Assembly (NCBI GenBank): GCA_023439045.1
Contig: JAEXOY010000034.1
Span: 1-64,000, forward strand
Length of the DNA stretch: 64,000 nt
DNA from: Bacillota bacterium
Lineage (GTDB): Bacteria; Bacillota; Clostridia; Acetivibrionales; DSM-1351
Direction: 5' to 3'
This document shows, one piece after another, positions 9,648 to 17,987 of this stretch. Below the pieces are notes generated by a model. That model ran no database searches. It was not told where the DNA came from and saw only the letters and a program-made list of their open reading frames with translations. The first letter of the stretch is position 1; every line of letters starts with the position of its first letter. Position numbers and translations under genes: made by a program.

Positions 9648-9960
9648 AGTATTGTTATAAACGGAAAGATTTATAAGGACTTAACGCTTCTCTCAACAAT
9701 GGCTATCATATCAATGTGAAATCGACAAAAACCCACCATTACACTGAAACTCAAAACTTTTCTAAAACCAACTGGAGAGTCAGAATTCATAAACATATCA
9801 CTTAGTTTTTGATACTTGTTAAACCGTGCCAATTACCATTCATGTCAAATTTATTACCATTCAGGATAAAAACAGAATTTCTGGTGATTTTTATGATATT
9901 ATGTCCCTAAGTGTAAAATCGGAGGTGCTATGTCGCGTATACTTTAGTAGCTTGATTTAT

Positions 9961-10197
9961 TGCGGGCCTTCGCACAGCAGGATTTGTGAGGACGTGGCTT
10001 GCAACCGCTATGCTTAGCTATCGGGAAAGTGAAGCTGGCTTGCCAATCTTGATAAGCAACTGCATCTGCAAGAGGGGCTGTACGCCTAAACAAGGGAGGG
10101 TCCCGATGTGCCAATGGAATGCTGGAATCCAGCCAGATGCTCTGCCATGAAGAGGCCAAAAGCTACAACAACATACTGCATAGGCCTATGAACCGCA
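9961..10197 (+). ncRNA. Structured non-coding RNA candidate, possibly raiA-type
   Basis: About 237 bases are clearly richer in GC than the flanks and contain many complementary blocks. GGGCCT 9964-9969 pairs with AGGCCT 10182-10187 and TGC with GCA outside it, closing the element. GCATCTG 10062-10068 pairs with CAGATGC 10134-10140. GCTGG-AAT-CCAGC at 10121-10133 is a hairpin. CGGGA 10022-10026 can pair with TCCCG 10101-10105, implying a pseudoknot. Size and purine-rich core remind me of the clostridial raiA RNA motif, from memory only. Frames on either strand (for example 9944-10159 minus) have no ribosome-binding site and look spurious. It lies 70 bases before the secreted protein gene and may be its leader or an independent RNA. 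Confidence 0.5.
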
Positions 10198-10267
10198 TCC
10201 CTTCTCTGCTTATGGGCTTCCGGCCTACGGAGAAAAACAGACAGAGTGAAATGAGAGGAGAAAAAAC

Positions 10268-12043
10268 ATGAAAATACGATTTATGAGCCTATTGCTGGCA
10301 CTGTGCATGGCCCTTAGTCTTTTTCCGACTATGACGATGGCTGCAAACATCACGCTTTCGGCTGTACCGAGCAAGACGAATTTTGTGATGAACGGTAAGC
10401 CTGTTTCCATCACGCAGGCATACGACGTCAGCAGCACCAACTATCTGCAGGTTCGGGCAATCGCGGCATTGCTCAATGGGACCGCCTCGCAATTCAATGT
10501 AAGCTGGGATGGTCAGTATGCCGTCATTGAGACTGGCAAGCCATACAGTGGCACAGTTGCCGAGACGAAGCTGAAACACACAACGAATGTCAGGTGGAGC
10601 GGCACAAAGTTCAAGCTGGACAATACAGTCGTTACATTTGGCGCCGCCCTGCTGATTGATGGCGACACCAACTACCTTCAGCTGCGCGAGTTCGCACAAC
10701 AGCTGAGCGGTACGGCTTCACAGTTCAATGTGTACTGGGATAGTGCGGCAAGTCAGGCGGTCATCCAACCCGGAGTGGCGTATACGGGAATAGCATCCGC
10801 TGTAATAAACCCCAATGTGACGCTCTATGAGGTATTGCGCGAAGGAGAATTCAGGGTGAGTCCAGACGGTGATATTATAGGTGACAAAATTCCTGAAGGC
10901 ACGATCTTGGAAGTCACTTCAATAGAAGGAAGTTGGGCAAAGATCAAGTGGAAGGGCTATTCCTGCTACTTTTGGGAGGAGTATCTTCAAAAGGTGAGTG
11001 CTCCTAACATCGTGTGTTCCGCCTGGGCGAAAGATTGGCTATCATACACCGGCTCGTATATCGGCTTATCAGGCGAGTGGACCGGTGCGAAGGAGGACTG
11101 GACGAAGCCTGTTACGCGTAGCTTTGTTGCAGATTTGCTCGTTGGCATTATGAGCGATATTTATGGTGCTCCGTCCGTTCGATACAGCCTGCCAATAACC
11201 ATTAAAGATACCGGGTCGAATCCCCTTACCGATACGAATGACTATGAGGCTAATCGCCTTGCCTACTGGGGCGTGGTTCCTACCGGAAAATTCAATCCGA
11301 GTTCCACCGTTACCTATGGGGAGATGACGAATTATCTTTACAAGCTGATGGCTTACGACGATAAATATATCGCTGAAGGTGGCAGACAGGACTTTACCAA
11401 AGCCGACATCGCAAAATTCGGTATCGGCGGCAACACCAGCGCAAACGCGAAATGCACCATTGAACAGGCAAAAATTCTGTGCGACAAAGCCTTCCTTTGG
11501 AGGCAGGAAGTGGGGTATAAATCTTCAGCGAAATCTGAAGCCGCCGGCGAGAATAGTAACGGTCGGGTCGGCGTCGCGTTCGTGGCGACCGGCGACCTGT
11601 ACACCATCAAAACCTGCCTCGGCACAAAGGGACAACAGCCGTATCTTGTGATAAACGCGGAGGGTAAGGGTGAACTGAGCAGCAGTAAGACGCAGAGCTA
11701 CAGAATTACCTATAAAGGTATGAAACTTAACGAGGACGGCGACCCTTTGACGTTATGCACGATTCAGACGGTGGACGGCAAATATCTTGCCACATCCGGC
11801 TTGCCAATGAACGGGAGCCGCCTGATCACACGGACAGCGTCGTATGTGTGGGAAATCCGATTGGGCCCACAATCGGATTATCAGCAATTGAACTACATGG
11901 TAAGCGCTGACAACCAATGGCAGGTGCTGAATGCCTCGGGCTGGAATACCGCCGACGGAACGCCTATCATCACCTGGAACTGGAACCAGGGCCATGGAGG
12001 CGACAATTACAACTGCGCCTTCATCTTGGAGAAGGTAAAGTAA
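10268..12043 (+). CDS. Secreted multidomain protein, SLH-like and ricin-type C-terminus
   Basis: This 591-residue exported protein starts with a signal peptide ending near TMAAN. Two repeats of a copper-amine-oxidase-N-like fold follow (around residues 25-95 and 100-175), each with NYLQ(V/L)R and GTASQFNV(S/Y)WD. A short SH3-like segment (KIPEGTILEVTSIEGSWAKIKW) comes next, then an SLH-like region (residues 280-410). A C-terminal part about 150 residues long with GKYLATSG and a closing TWNWNQGHGGDNYNCAF suggests a ricin-type beta-trefoil for carbohydrate binding. Codon usage and GC are higher than in the neighbours, pointing to transfer. A GAGAGGAG site precedes the ATG. Function is unknown; cell-wall or glycan binding is likely. 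Confidence 0.72.
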   Translation: MKIRFMSLLLALCMALSLFPTMTMAANITLSAVPSKTNFVMNGKPVSITQAYDVSSTNYLQVRAIAALLNGTASQFNVSWDGQYAVIETGKPYSGTVAETKLKHTTNVRWSGTKFKLDNTVVTFGAALLIDGDTNYLQLREFAQQLSGTASQFNVYWDSAASQAVIQPGVAYTGIASAVINPNVTLYEVLREGEFRVSPDGDIIGDKIPEGTILEVTSIEGSWAKIKWKGYSCYFWEEYLQKVSAPNIVCSAWAKDWLSYTGSYIGLSGEWTGAKEDWTKPVTRSFVADLLVGIMSDIYGAPSVRYSLPITIKDTGSNPLTDTNDYEANRLAYWGVVPTGKFNPSSTVTYGEMTNYLYKLMAYDDKYIAEGGRQDFTKADIAKFGIGGNTSANAKCTIEQAKILCDKAFLWRQEVGYKSSAKSEAAGENSNGRVGVAFVATGDLYTIKTCLGTKGQQPYLVINAEGKGELSSSKTQSYRITYKGMKLNEDGDPLTLCTIQTVDGKYLATSGLPMNGSRLITRTASYVWEIRLGPQSDYQQLNYMVSADNQWQVLNASGWNTADGTPIITWNWNQGHGGDNYNCAFILEKVK

Positions 12044-12091
12044 AAAAACTGTCTCTCTTGTCCTTTATATATTGAAACGTACTCAATAAAA

Positions 12092-12146
12092 GCTCGTATA
12101 CGGGAATTGGTTTATAAAACCTAGTTTCCAGTATACGAGCCTTTTC
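12092..12146 (+). terminator. Terminator after the secreted protein gene
   Basis: GCTCGTATAC 12092-12101 pairs with GTATACGAGC 12131-12140. An inner GGAA/TTCC and a GGTTT-ATA-AAACC hairpin (12109-12121) extend the stem, and CTTTTC follows. Confidence 0.8.
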
Positions 12147-12506
12147 TATTGTATCCTTATATTATTAATGATGTGTTTTAAGGGTGCTTTGTTTGGTTAT
12201 ATGTCATCGAAGGCTCATTTCGTATCTTTACATGTCACTAGTCTAACTTATTTTAACTGTTCCCTCTATTCTCGTTTTGTGGTATCATTATACCAAATTC
12301 CAGTTAGTATGAAGTAAAATGTCCTTCCCCACCAATTGAAATGTCACTTTATATAAATCATTGAAGGCTCCAAGTGGACTGTCAATGCGAATTTCCACAT
12401 AAAGGGTATATATCGGCAGAAAAAGGGCTAAAATATATTAAGTCTATTAGAGCGAATGTGGTTCTTATACCTAGTGTTAGTGCCAGTGTAGCTTACTTAT
12501 GCTAAA
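12147..12506. other. Non-coding stretch before the XRE gene
   Basis: No gene is seen in these 360 bases. Positions 12238-12269 are duplicated at 9422-9453. A six-bp dyad TGGTAT-CATT-ATACCA lies at 12280-12295. The phrase TCATCGAAGGCTC near 12204 recurs as TCATTGAAGGCTC near 12360. Confidence 0.6.
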
Positions 12507-12522
12507 AGAACAAAAATGTTCT
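12507..12522. promoter_or_regulatory. Probable XRE autoregulatory operator
   Basis: AGAACA and TGTTCT form a perfect six-bp dyad across AAAA. It ends four bases before the AGGAGG ribosome-binding site (12526-12531) of the XRE gene, a position where a bound repressor would block its own expression. The match to a specific repressor is inferred from location only. Confidence 0.5.
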
Positions 12523-12538
12523 GATAGGAGGTACATTG

Positions 12539-12868
12539 ATGGATTTGAAAGCCATAGGACAACGAATTAAGCTGGCCAGAGAAGCCAAGGGCTTAACTCA
12601 GGAGCAATTAGCTGAGAAGCTTGCTCTCACTGCTTGCCACATAAGTGTTATTGAGCGTGGGATTAAGGCGCCGAGACTGGAAACCCTTGTTGGGATATTG
12701 AATATACTCGAAGTTGATGCCAATTATATCTTGACTGATGTTTTGTCAGTATCAAATGAAATCACATCGTCTTTATTGTCCAAAAAGTTATCTGCACTGT
12801 CTGAAACACAGCAAAAGAAGATACTGAAAGTATTGGATACACTGATTCAGGAAATAAGCCAAATGTAG
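12539..12868 (+). CDS. XRE/Cro-C1 family transcriptional regulator
   Basis: A 109-residue protein with an N-terminal helix-turn-helix (residues 5-60: IGQRIKLAREAKGLTQEQLAEKL, then HISVIERG and PRLETLVGILNIL) and a short C-terminal region ending in a dimerisation-like helix. The start is ATG 12539, seven bases after AGGAGG; an in-frame TTG at 12536 is too close. A dyad operator sits directly upstream. A deleted copy of the 5' end lies at 9422-9508, so this locus was duplicated around the secreted-protein gene. Targets are unknown. Confidence 0.85.
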   Translation: MDLKAIGQRIKLAREAKGLTQEQLAEKLALTACHISVIERGIKAPRLETLVGILNILEVDANYILTDVLSVSNEITSSLLSKKLSALSETQQKKILKVLDTLIQEISQM

Positions 12869-12911
12869 CCCGCCAAAAGGAAGGTTATGTAATAACTTTC
12901 TGCCCCTTTCC

Positions 12912-12975
12912 AGTTTCTGCATATAAGATATAAATGGTCCTTGAGTTTCTGCATATAGGACATTAATAGTCCTTG
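12912..12975. repeat. Two tandem 32-bp repeats between XRE and LuxR genes
   Basis: Copies at 12912-12943 and 12944-12975 both begin AGTTTCTGCATATA and end GTCCTTG. Further decayed pieces (AGTTCTTG, AGAATTAGTTCTAG) follow. They lie in the 347-base gap before the LuxR-family gene, which otherwise shows no gene. Confidence 0.75.
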
Positions 12976-13215
12976 CAGAATTAAACTAGTTCTTGTAGAA
13001 TTAGTTCTAGCAAAACACTGTCATAATACGACATAAACCATTGAAATATAACAAAAAAGTCATTAATTATGATGGAATTACAATGTTTTATATTTAAAAA
13101 CGACTAAATGAACTTAATAGGAGTATCAGGGGAACCGAGAATCATAAAATAATCCACAAAGAGCTACCGGATTAGAACCAGTTTTGTTCTCCCCTAATCC
13201 AGATTGGAGGAAAAT

Positions 13216-15774
13216 ATGCAAAGTAAATCTTACCAGCAAAAGATATACTTACCGGACAGGCTTAAAAACCAGCTTGCCCAAATATCACATTTTCCTTTGA
13301 CTGTTGTGGAGGCGCCATCAGGCTTTGGAAAAACAACAGCTGTAAGGGAATATTTGAAAGAAACTCTTCCGGACAGTGCTAAACAATATTGGTATACATG
13401 TCTAAGTGAGAGTCCTTCTGTGTCTTGGGCGGGAATATGCGACTTGTTTTCAAATGTCAATTACCAGATTTCAAAAAATCTGAAACAGCAGGGATTCCCT
13501 ACACTGAATACTCTGATGAACATATCTGCATGTTTCAAAAATTTCAGCTGTATTGAGGAGACGTATATAGTAGTAGACAATTTTCAGCTTCTAAAAAGTG
13601 ATATTATACATGAGCTGATAAGTATATTTTCTATGCATGATATCCCTAACCTTCATACTATATTTATCACCCAGCAGCTTGTGAAAAAAGCACAAATCAC
13701 ATTTCATAATACCTACATACATACTATCGAGGCGTCTGCTTTTTTCTTTGATAAGGACAGCACTGCAAACTTGTTTAAAATGGAGGGCATTCACCTAAAT
13801 GACGATGAGCTGAATAGTGTTTACACTAGCACTGAGGGCTGGATATCCGCTCTTCGGCTACAAATATCTAATTATAAGCAGAACGGTTGTTTTGACTATA
13901 CTTCCGACATTGATCATTTAGTTGAGATTACTATTTGGAACAGACTTACCCCTGAACAAAAGACCTGTTTGGTTTTATTATCTGTAATAGACAGCTTCAC
14001 AGCACGGCAGGCTGCTATCATGCTAGGGGAGGAAACACTTCCTGACCATATCAAGGATATGCTTAAATACAATGATTTCATAAGATACTATCCAAGGGAA
14101 AAAATCTTTGTAATGCACAGTATTTTGCAGAACTATTTAAGGAATCAATTCTATCAATATCGGACGGAGGCGTTTAAAAAACGTGTGTTGCAAGCTGCGG
14201 GACAAGGCTGTATTGCCGAGTCGGATTTCTATACTGCTGCACAATTTTTCTTCGAAGTCAGAGATTTTGATGCTATTTTTTCCATACCATTTAACAGTAC
14301 ATATATCATTAATAAAAGAGAAAGCAATATGATGAACTTTCTTGTGGAAGTCATCAATGAATGTCCAGAAGAGACAATGTGCAAATACCCTTTTGTCTTA
14401 ATCCTGTTTTCGTATTTATTGTGGATGGATGGGATATATGAATGCTATCATAAACTATACCGGCTGGTTGATTTAGTCATAAAAAGTAATCCGGCAGGAC
14501 TTAATAAAGACGAGCTTCGGTTGCTCAAGGGAGAATTCTTGCTCCTTACGTCTTTTACCATATATAACGATATAAAGAAGGTAAAAGAGTTACAAAAGAC
14601 GGCATATGAGTTATTAGGTGGACCCAGCAGGTTTAGATTGAACGAGATACCAATTACACTGGGCGCAACCTCTGTTCTGAGCACGGTTTGGCGTGAGTCT
14701 GGAAGAATGGACGAAGCACTATTAGATATACAAAGTAATTTGCCTTATCACTTTAAACTTACCTATGGGCAGGGATTCGGAGCAGACAGCGTATTAGAGG
14801 CGGAAATGATGTTTATGAGAGGTGACGATATACAGGCCGAGATATTATGTCATAAAGCACTATACCAGGCCCGCAGCAAACAAGATACTTGTATTTGTCT
14901 GTGCGCTGAGCAGGTTCTTGCCAGGATAGCAATCCTGCGAGGGGATGTGGACGGTTTTTTTACCACACTAGAGAATATTAAGGGATATGCAAAAGAAGGC
15001 TCCAATCTGTATGTACTTAGCATGGTTGACATATGCTTATCGGTTATTAGTGTAGCACTGGATACAACGGATATGGTTGCTAACTGGTTTGGGGATGCAG
15101 AGAGTATAAGTAAAAAAGTGTATGCTAGGGCTGTCCCCTATGTTAATATTCTTTATTCACATCTCTTGGTTAGAAAAAAACAGCATGCCGAGCTATTAGG
15201 TATGGCTGATAACGCTATTAGCACGGCAAAAGAGATGAATTATATATTTCCACAGGTTTATAGCTTTATATTCAAGGCAGGAGTGTTTTACACAAGCGGC
15301 CGTGAACGTGAAGCACTGGAGAATCTGGAAGAAGCATTTGTTCTAGCGTTTCCAGACAAAATATATCTGCCATTTGCTCAATTTATATATATGGGTGACA
15401 TTCTTTCTAAAGCGTATATTTGCCCCTTAACACGCAGTGACACCCACAATCCAGATGACGTAGAAAATTCTGTTCTATTCTCCAAAATCATAGAGACAAT
15501 TCCGGGCTGGAAAGGGGATATTGATAAAATTATGACGCTTTTTAATAGATACCATAAAGGTCGAAATATTATTTTAAATGCTCTCAATCAGGCAAAATCA
15601 CCACTTACCCCAAGGGAAAGGGAAGTCACCTCTCTTGCCAAGGGCCGATTGAGTCATAAAGAAATTGCTGAAAAGTTATACATATCCAGAGCAACTGTGA
15701 GAACCATCCTATATAATGCATACAGCAAGCTAGGTATTCATTCAAAAACTGAACTATATAATATCGATTTCTAG
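13216..15774 (+). CDS. MalT-like LuxR-family ATP-dependent regulator
   Basis: A large activator of 852 residues of the MalT/LAL type. An N-terminal STAND ATPase has Walker A VEAPSGFGKTT (residues 32-41) and Walker B YIVVDNF. Long alpha-helical TPR-like repeats follow. A C-terminal LuxR helix-turn-helix (LTPREREVTSLAKGRLSHKEIAEKL, ISRATVRTILYNAYSKLGIHSKTEL) ends the protein. ATG 13216 follows GGAGG by five bases; an in-frame TTG at 13204 overlaps that site. It precedes the chemotaxis operon, and a dyad found just after this gene and again before that operon's promoter suggests it activates the operon (inference). Confidence 0.87.
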   Translation: MQSKSYQQKIYLPDRLKNQLAQISHFPLTVVEAPSGFGKTTAVREYLKETLPDSAKQYWYTCLSESPSVSWAGICDLFSNVNYQISKNLKQQGFPTLNTLMNISACFKNFSCIEETYIVVDNFQLLKSDIIHELISIFSMHDIPNLHTIFITQQLVKKAQITFHNTYIHTIEASAFFFDKDSTANLFKMEGIHLNDDELNSVYTSTEGWISALRLQISNYKQNGCFDYTSDIDHLVEITIWNRLTPEQKTCLVLLSVIDSFTARQAAIMLGEETLPDHIKDMLKYNDFIRYYPREKIFVMHSILQNYLRNQFYQYRTEAFKKRVLQAAGQGCIAESDFYTAAQFFFEVRDFDAIFSIPFNSTYIINKRESNMMNFLVEVINECPEETMCKYPFVLILFSYLLWMDGIYECYHKLYRLVDLVIKSNPAGLNKDELRLLKGEFLLLTSFTIYNDIKKVKELQKTAYELLGGPSRFRLNEIPITLGATSVLSTVWRESGRMDEALLDIQSNLPYHFKLTYGQGFGADSVLEAEMMFMRGDDIQAEILCHKALYQARSKQDTCICLCAEQVLARIAILRGDVDGFFTTLENIKGYAKEGSNLYVLSMVDICLSVISVALDTTDMVANWFGDAESISKKVYARAVPYVNILYSHLLVRKKQHAELLGMADNAISTAKEMNYIFPQVYSFIFKAGVFYTSGREREALENLEEAFVLAFPDKIYLPFAQFIYMGDILSKAYICPLTRSDTHNPDDVENSVLFSKIIETIPGWKGDIDKIMTLFNRYHKGRNIILNALNQAKSPLTPREREVTSLAKGRLSHKEIAEKLYISRATVRTILYNAYSKLGIHSKTELYNIDF

Positions 15775-15785
15775 CAAACATAAAA

Positions 15786-15804
15786 ATACGAAAAAAAATC
15801 GTAT
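15786..15804. promoter_or_regulatory. Dyad copy 1, ATACGA-N7-TCGTAT
   Basis: This dyad lies 12 bases after the LuxR-family stop codon. Its downstream sequence (CAATCTGCTTTATTGAC) parallels the chemotaxis promoter copy but with a weaker TTTATT in the -10 position. It may be a second operator or an old promoter duplicate. Confidence 0.5.
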
Positions 15805-16003
15805 GAAAATAACGAGCAATCTGCTTTATTGACAACGGCAGGTTGTTCTTTTTTGTATGAATGGAAACCAATGATATATCCATCGGGATTATTGTGAAAA
15901 ACTTTTGTCTGATGATGAAGTAGAAATGTTCAGTTCTATGGGTTGATGTTTTTGCAATAGAGGTAATTTCATTTGGAATCTGGTTCAGATAATGAATTTA
16001 TAA

Positions 16004-16049
16004 ATACGAAAAAAGTTCGTATGAAGAATACCAAACAATCTTCTATAAT
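16004..16049 (+). promoter_or_regulatory. Activator-type promoter of the chemotaxis operon, dyad copy 2
   Basis: ATACGA-N7-TCGTAT (16004-16022) is followed by TATAAT (16044-16049) with no good -35. A dyad occupying the -35 zone is the layout of activator-dependent promoters. The same dyad with similar downstream bases occurs at 15786. The MalT-like protein encoded just upstream is the natural candidate activator. Confidence 0.55.
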
Positions 16050-16119
16050 GACCTTTGTTCCCGTCTAAAGCATAGGGGGAAATATTAAAACCACCAAATT
16101 GAGGAGGCAAGAAAGAATT

Positions 16120-17904
16120 ATGAAAAATTTATCCATCAGTGGAAAACTTATTCTAGGTTTCGGTATAGTGCTGGTACTGATGAGCTTGATTATCGGCGTC
16201 TCAATTATCAGCATATCAAACATGACAGACGTTACAGAGCAGTATTCCAGCTTAATAGTGCCCACTACTCGAAACATCATCGAGATCAAAAATGATGCAT
16301 CTAGCATCCAAATGCATATCGCCCGAGTATTCATACGTAAGGACGTTGCTGGCATGGAAGAAGAATTTGCTTCAGCGAGTGAAAATTTTGCTAACATGAA
16401 AGCACGGATTGAAGAGCTGAGTAAAACAGTTGAAAATGAATCAACACAAGTTATTATTAATGATATTTTATCTATTGCTTCTAACGGTTCATCTATCAGA
16501 GAGAGTATGTATGATAAAGTTATGCTCGGGACTGAAGAGGGCACAATAGCAGCAAAATTGATTTTCTCGAATGAGTATCTGCCTTTCTTTGATGAGCTGG
16601 AAAAAAACATTATAAAGCTGTCCGATGCGATAGCTGTAGCAGCTGAGACTCAGGATAAGACAGCTGCAGAGACTTCCAGACAGGCATGGATTATTCTTAT
16701 AACCGCTGCAGTTGCAGCAATAGCTGCAACAATAATTATCGTTTTCGCTATTCGCCGTTCGATTATGAACCCGGTAATGGAAATCGTAAGTGTTTATGAT
16801 GAGATGTCGAAGGGTAATATGCAGGTGAAAATCAACTATGAGAGCAAGGATGAAATGGGCAAAATGGCAAAGAGCATCCGAAAGACAAATGAGCTCCTCA
16901 CTTCGTATATAAACGATATCTCGAAAAAACTTGAATTAATGTCACAGGGAGATATGAGAATTGATATGGAAATGGACTATATAGGTGATTTTGCGGCAAT
17001 CAAAAAGGCTATAGAGCATACCGTTTCCTCTTTAAATCATACATTGCAAACAATTAACACGGCGGCAGAACAGGTCAGCACAGGAGCTTCACAAGTGTCA
17101 AGCGGGGCCCAGGCTCTTGCATCAGGATCTACGGAGCAGGCTTCTTCTATAGAAGAATTAAGCGTTACTGTGACCAAGGTTGCCGAGCAGGCTACGGCGA
17201 ACTCAGATAATGTAAATGTAGCAACACAGTATGTGGAGCAGGCCGGTACAGACGTTGAAACTGGAAATGAACACATGGGGCAGCTTACGGAAGCCATGAT
17301 GGAGATTAATTCTGCGTCCAACCAAATTGCCAATATTACTAAGGTTATTGAAGATATCGCTTTCCAGACCAATATACTCGCTTTGAATGCAGCTATTGAA
17401 GCCGCCCGTGCAGGTAACGCCGGAAAAGGTTTTGCAGTTGTGGCTGACGAAGTGCGAAATCTTGCCGCTAAATCAGCAGAAGCAGCAAAGCAAACGTCTG
17501 ATTTAATCAAGGCCTCTGTCGATACTGTTTCTAAGGGAACGCAAATAACGACACAAACAGCGCAGATACTGTTGGATATACGAGAAAAGACTAAATTAGT
17601 AATCGAAAGTATCATCAAAATTGATGAAGCATCTGCGGAGCAGGCAGCGGCTATAGAACAGATCAAGCAGGGACTAAATCAGGTATCCTCTGTTGTGCAG
17701 ACAAATGCTGCAACTGCGGAGGAAAACTCGGCGACAAGCGAAGAAATGTCTGCCCAGGCTACTACACTGCAAGAGGAGGTTGGTAAGTTCAAGCTTAAAT
17801 ATGGATATGAGAAGGACAGTTTTGCGTCTATCGCTCCCTTAAGAGAACCAGTAAAAGAGAGTCCGGCTTTGTTGGAGGTAGCTGCTTCTCTTGGAAAATA
17901 TTGA
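16120..17904 (+). CDS. Methyl-accepting chemotaxis protein
   Basis: A 594-residue transducer. A first membrane segment lies near residues 11-33 and an external four-helix-bundle sensor follows to about residue 185. A second membrane segment ([20 protein letters not shown]) leads to HAMP. The cytoplasmic signalling domain has the hairpin core [18 protein letters not shown] followed by [16 protein letters not shown] 16120 was chosen because an upstream in-frame TTG at 16099 overlaps the GAGGAGG site. It heads the operon with cheA, cheW, cheR and cheB. No CheW-binding pentapeptide tether for CheR is evident at the C-terminus. The ligand is unknown. Confidence 0.92.
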   Translation: MKNLSISGKLILGFGIVLVLMSLIIGVSIISISNMTDVTEQYSSLIVPTTRNIIEIKNDASSIQMHIARVFIRKDVAGMEEEFASASENFANMKARIEELSKTVENESTQVIINDILSIASNGSSIRESMYDKVMLGTEEGTIAAKLIFSNEYLPFFDELEKNIIKLSDAIAVAAETQDKTAAETSRQAWIILITAAVAAIAATIIIVFAIRRSIMNPVMEIVSVYDEMSKGNMQVKINYESKDEMGKMAKSIRKTNELLTSYINDISKKLELMSQGDMRIDMEMDYIGDFAAIKKAIEHTVSSLNHTLQTINTAAEQVSTGASQVSSGAQALASGSTEQASSIEELSVTVTKVAEQATANSDNVNVATQYVEQAGTDVETGNEHMGQLTEAMMEINSASNQIANITKVIEDIAFQTNILALNAAIEAARAGNAGKGFAVVADEVRNLAAKSAEAAKQTSDLIKASVDTVSKGTQITTQTAQILLDIREKTKLVIESIIKIDEASAEQAAAIEQIKQGLNQVSSVVQTNAATAEENSATSEEMSAQATTLQEEVGKFKLKYGYEKDSFASIAPLREPVKESPALLEVAASLGKY

Positions 17905-17987
17905 GGTTTCGCTGATTTGGCAGCCAGTGGAAATAATCCTTAGTAACAGAAGCAAAGAAAACTGGCAGTTTTGGAGGAGGTAGAAGG

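Noticed and set aside
9731..9790. Seventeen identical bases (AAACCAACTGGAGAGTC) shared with the epoxide hydrolase gene at 24116-24133
   Set aside because: The matching frame gives SDSPVGF, similar to the hydrolase SDSPVGL, but nothing else around it aligns. Too short to call a gene relic.
9944..10159. Minus-strand 71-residue frame over the RNA candidate
   Set aside because: It has no ribosome-binding site and coincides with strongly base-paired RNA segments, so it is more likely a spurious frame.
15861..15923. Twenty-codon frame starting METNDISIG between the LuxR gene and the chemotaxis operon
   Set aside because: No ribosome-binding site and no similarity; length is expected by chance.
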